Source: an uncultured Flavobacteriales bacterium
GTDB lineage: Bacteria > Bacteroidota > Bacteroidia > Flavobacteriales > Crocinitomicaceae
Length of the DNA: 6,550 nucleotides
Direction: 5' to 3'
Assembly (NCBI GenBank): GCA_946478775.1
Contig: CAMLDR010000214.1
Location: 1-6,550, forward strand
Part shown: in pieces, positions 6,088-6,550 of the stretch
Position numbering within the stretch: the first letter of the stretch is position 1
Layout of the letters: each line of letters starts with the position of its first letter
Position numbers and translations under genes: made by a program
The notes under the pieces: model-generated
Database searches by the model: none
The model's input: the letters and a program-made list of their open reading frames with translations, nothing else
Told to the model about the DNA's origin: nothing

Positions 6088-6447
6088 TTACTTCTTTAGT
6101 TTGCTTTCCAGCGTTTTGATAATCGAAGTAAGGATTTTAAGTAGTTCTGTACACCCTTTAATCAGGTTATTTACAACTTCCTGTTGCAAGTATTTAGTCG
6201 CTTCGAGCAATTTTAGCCAATAAAGAGTTTCATTGGTTTCTTTTCTTGAAATTTGAAGTTTATGAATAAAATCTTTTGAAGATTGCCCACCAATCGCTTC
6301 GGAAATATTTGCTCCAATTGAGGTGCCTGAACGCAAAAGCTGCTTGGAGAGAACGAATTCTCTTTTCTCGGATGCCAGGTATTTATACGTTTCTACAATT
6401 TCAACAGCAAAGTCAAAGCTTTTCTTTTCAATAATATTTTCTTTCAT
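6088..6447 (-). CDS. Four-helix-bundle protein of the 23S rRNA intervening-sequence (S23) family
   Basis: This 119-aa protein has the usual length and pattern of the family called 23S rRNA IVS protein, S23 or four helix bundle protein. Four amphipathic helices are apparent: about 8-26, 28-52, 56-82 and 86-117. The family signature LRSGTSIGANISEAIGGQSSK (38-58) joins helices 2 and 3 and is followed by the typical DFIHKLQISRKETNETLYWL block (59-78). There is no signal peptide or membrane segment, and both ends are Lys-rich. Family members occur inside 23S rRNA intervening sequences and as lone genes in Bacteroidota, and they are structurally related to the Avd accessory protein of diversity-generating retroelements, which binds nucleic acid; the function of lone copies is not established. 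No rRNA, reverse transcriptase or variable repeat pair is visible here. Heptamer arrays flank the gene on both sides. GC is about 36% over 6121-6420 by hand count, against about 49% in two 60-base samples of a neighbouring barrel gene, which hints at separate origin. Confidence 0.92.
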   Translation of the reverse strand: MKENIIEKKSFDFAVEIVETYKYLASEKREFVLSKQLLRSGTSIGANISEAIGGQSSKDFIHKLQISRKETNETLYWLKLLEATKYLQQEVVNNLIKGCTELLKILTSIIKTLESKLKK

Positions 6448-6474
6448 CTGAATAATGTTTCTTATTTAAGATAG

Positions 6475-6482
6475 CAAAAATT
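6475..6482 (-). promoter_or_regulatory. Weak candidate -7 box of the four-helix-bundle gene
   Basis: Minus-strand AATTTTTG, followed by C, is one base off TAnnTTTG. It ends 27 bases before the ATG, close to the box-to-ATG distances of the two plus-strand promoters. The alternative TATCTTAA (6473-6466) fits less well. The -33 position would fall at about 6504-6508, inside the edge of the GAATTAG array, so the array may supply part of the promoter. Confidence 0.3.
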
Positions 6483-6500
6483 ATCATTTGATTTATTATT

Positions 6501-6550
6501 AGGAATTAGGAATTAGGAATTAGGAATTAGGAATTAGGAATTAGGAATTA
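6501..6550. repeat. GAATTAG heptamer tandem array running off the window
   Basis: Seven perfect AGGAATT units (6501-6549, the GAATTAG word in another phase) plus one base reach the window end, so the true length is unknown. The word differs from the GAATTAC array at 6024-6058 only in its last base and runs in the same orientation. The array begins 53 bases upstream of the start codon of the four-helix-bundle gene. Confidence 0.95.

Noticed and set aside
6088..6447. 23S rRNA intervening sequence or diversity-generating retroelement around the four-helix-bundle gene
   Set aside because: No 23S rRNA sequence, reverse transcriptase, or template/variable repeat pair is present in the window.
6024..6550. 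CRISPR array
   Set aside because: The repeats are directly adjacent 7-mers without spacers, and no cas genes are visible.

Overview
This 6.55 kb stretch looks like chromosomal DNA of a Bacteroidota bacterium, probably of the Flavobacteriales type. The evidence is a type IX secretion (T9SS) C-terminal sorting domain on a secreted nuclease, promoters of the Bacteroidota form (-7 box TAnnTTTG), A-rich leaders without Shine-Dalgarno sequences, and signal peptides ending in -AQ or -GQ. No species can be named from the sequence alone.

Layout. Positions 1-241 hold no supportable gene. A well-formed promoter (242-275) drives a 661-aa secreted endonuclease/exonuclease/phosphatase-family nuclease (301-2286, +), which ends at a strong intrinsic terminator (2313-2358). 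A second promoter with the same architecture (2441-2474) precedes a 32-codon single-membrane-segment ORF (2499-2597, +). About 320 bases without a gene follow (2598-2913). The rest is on the minus strand: two tandem paralogous outer-membrane beta-barrel proteins (2946-4397 and 4506-5972, FadL/OmpP1-like) and a 119-aa four-helix-bundle protein of the 23S rRNA intervening-sequence/S23 family (6088-6447).

The least ordinary feature is a family of 7-bp repeats with an AATT core (GAATTAC, GAATTAG and degenerate forms). They sit at every boundary of the three minus-strand genes: 2914-2948, 4495-4508, 6024-6065 (in register to 6079) and 6501-6550, where the array runs off the window. The four-helix-bundle gene is bracketed by the two cleanest arrays, and both beta-barrel genes take their stop codon from inside a heptamer. 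The four-helix-bundle gene is also more AT-rich than its neighbours. Together these suggest a repeat-flanked small-gene cassette, and possibly a wider repeat system with a four-helix-bundle partner. That is inference and needs a genome-wide comparison.

Functionally, the nuclease would act outside the cell on DNA or other phosphodiesters. The two barrels would sit in the outer membrane, perhaps as transporters of hydrophobic compounds. Nothing in the sequence links them directly to the four-helix-bundle protein beyond shared strand and shared repeats.
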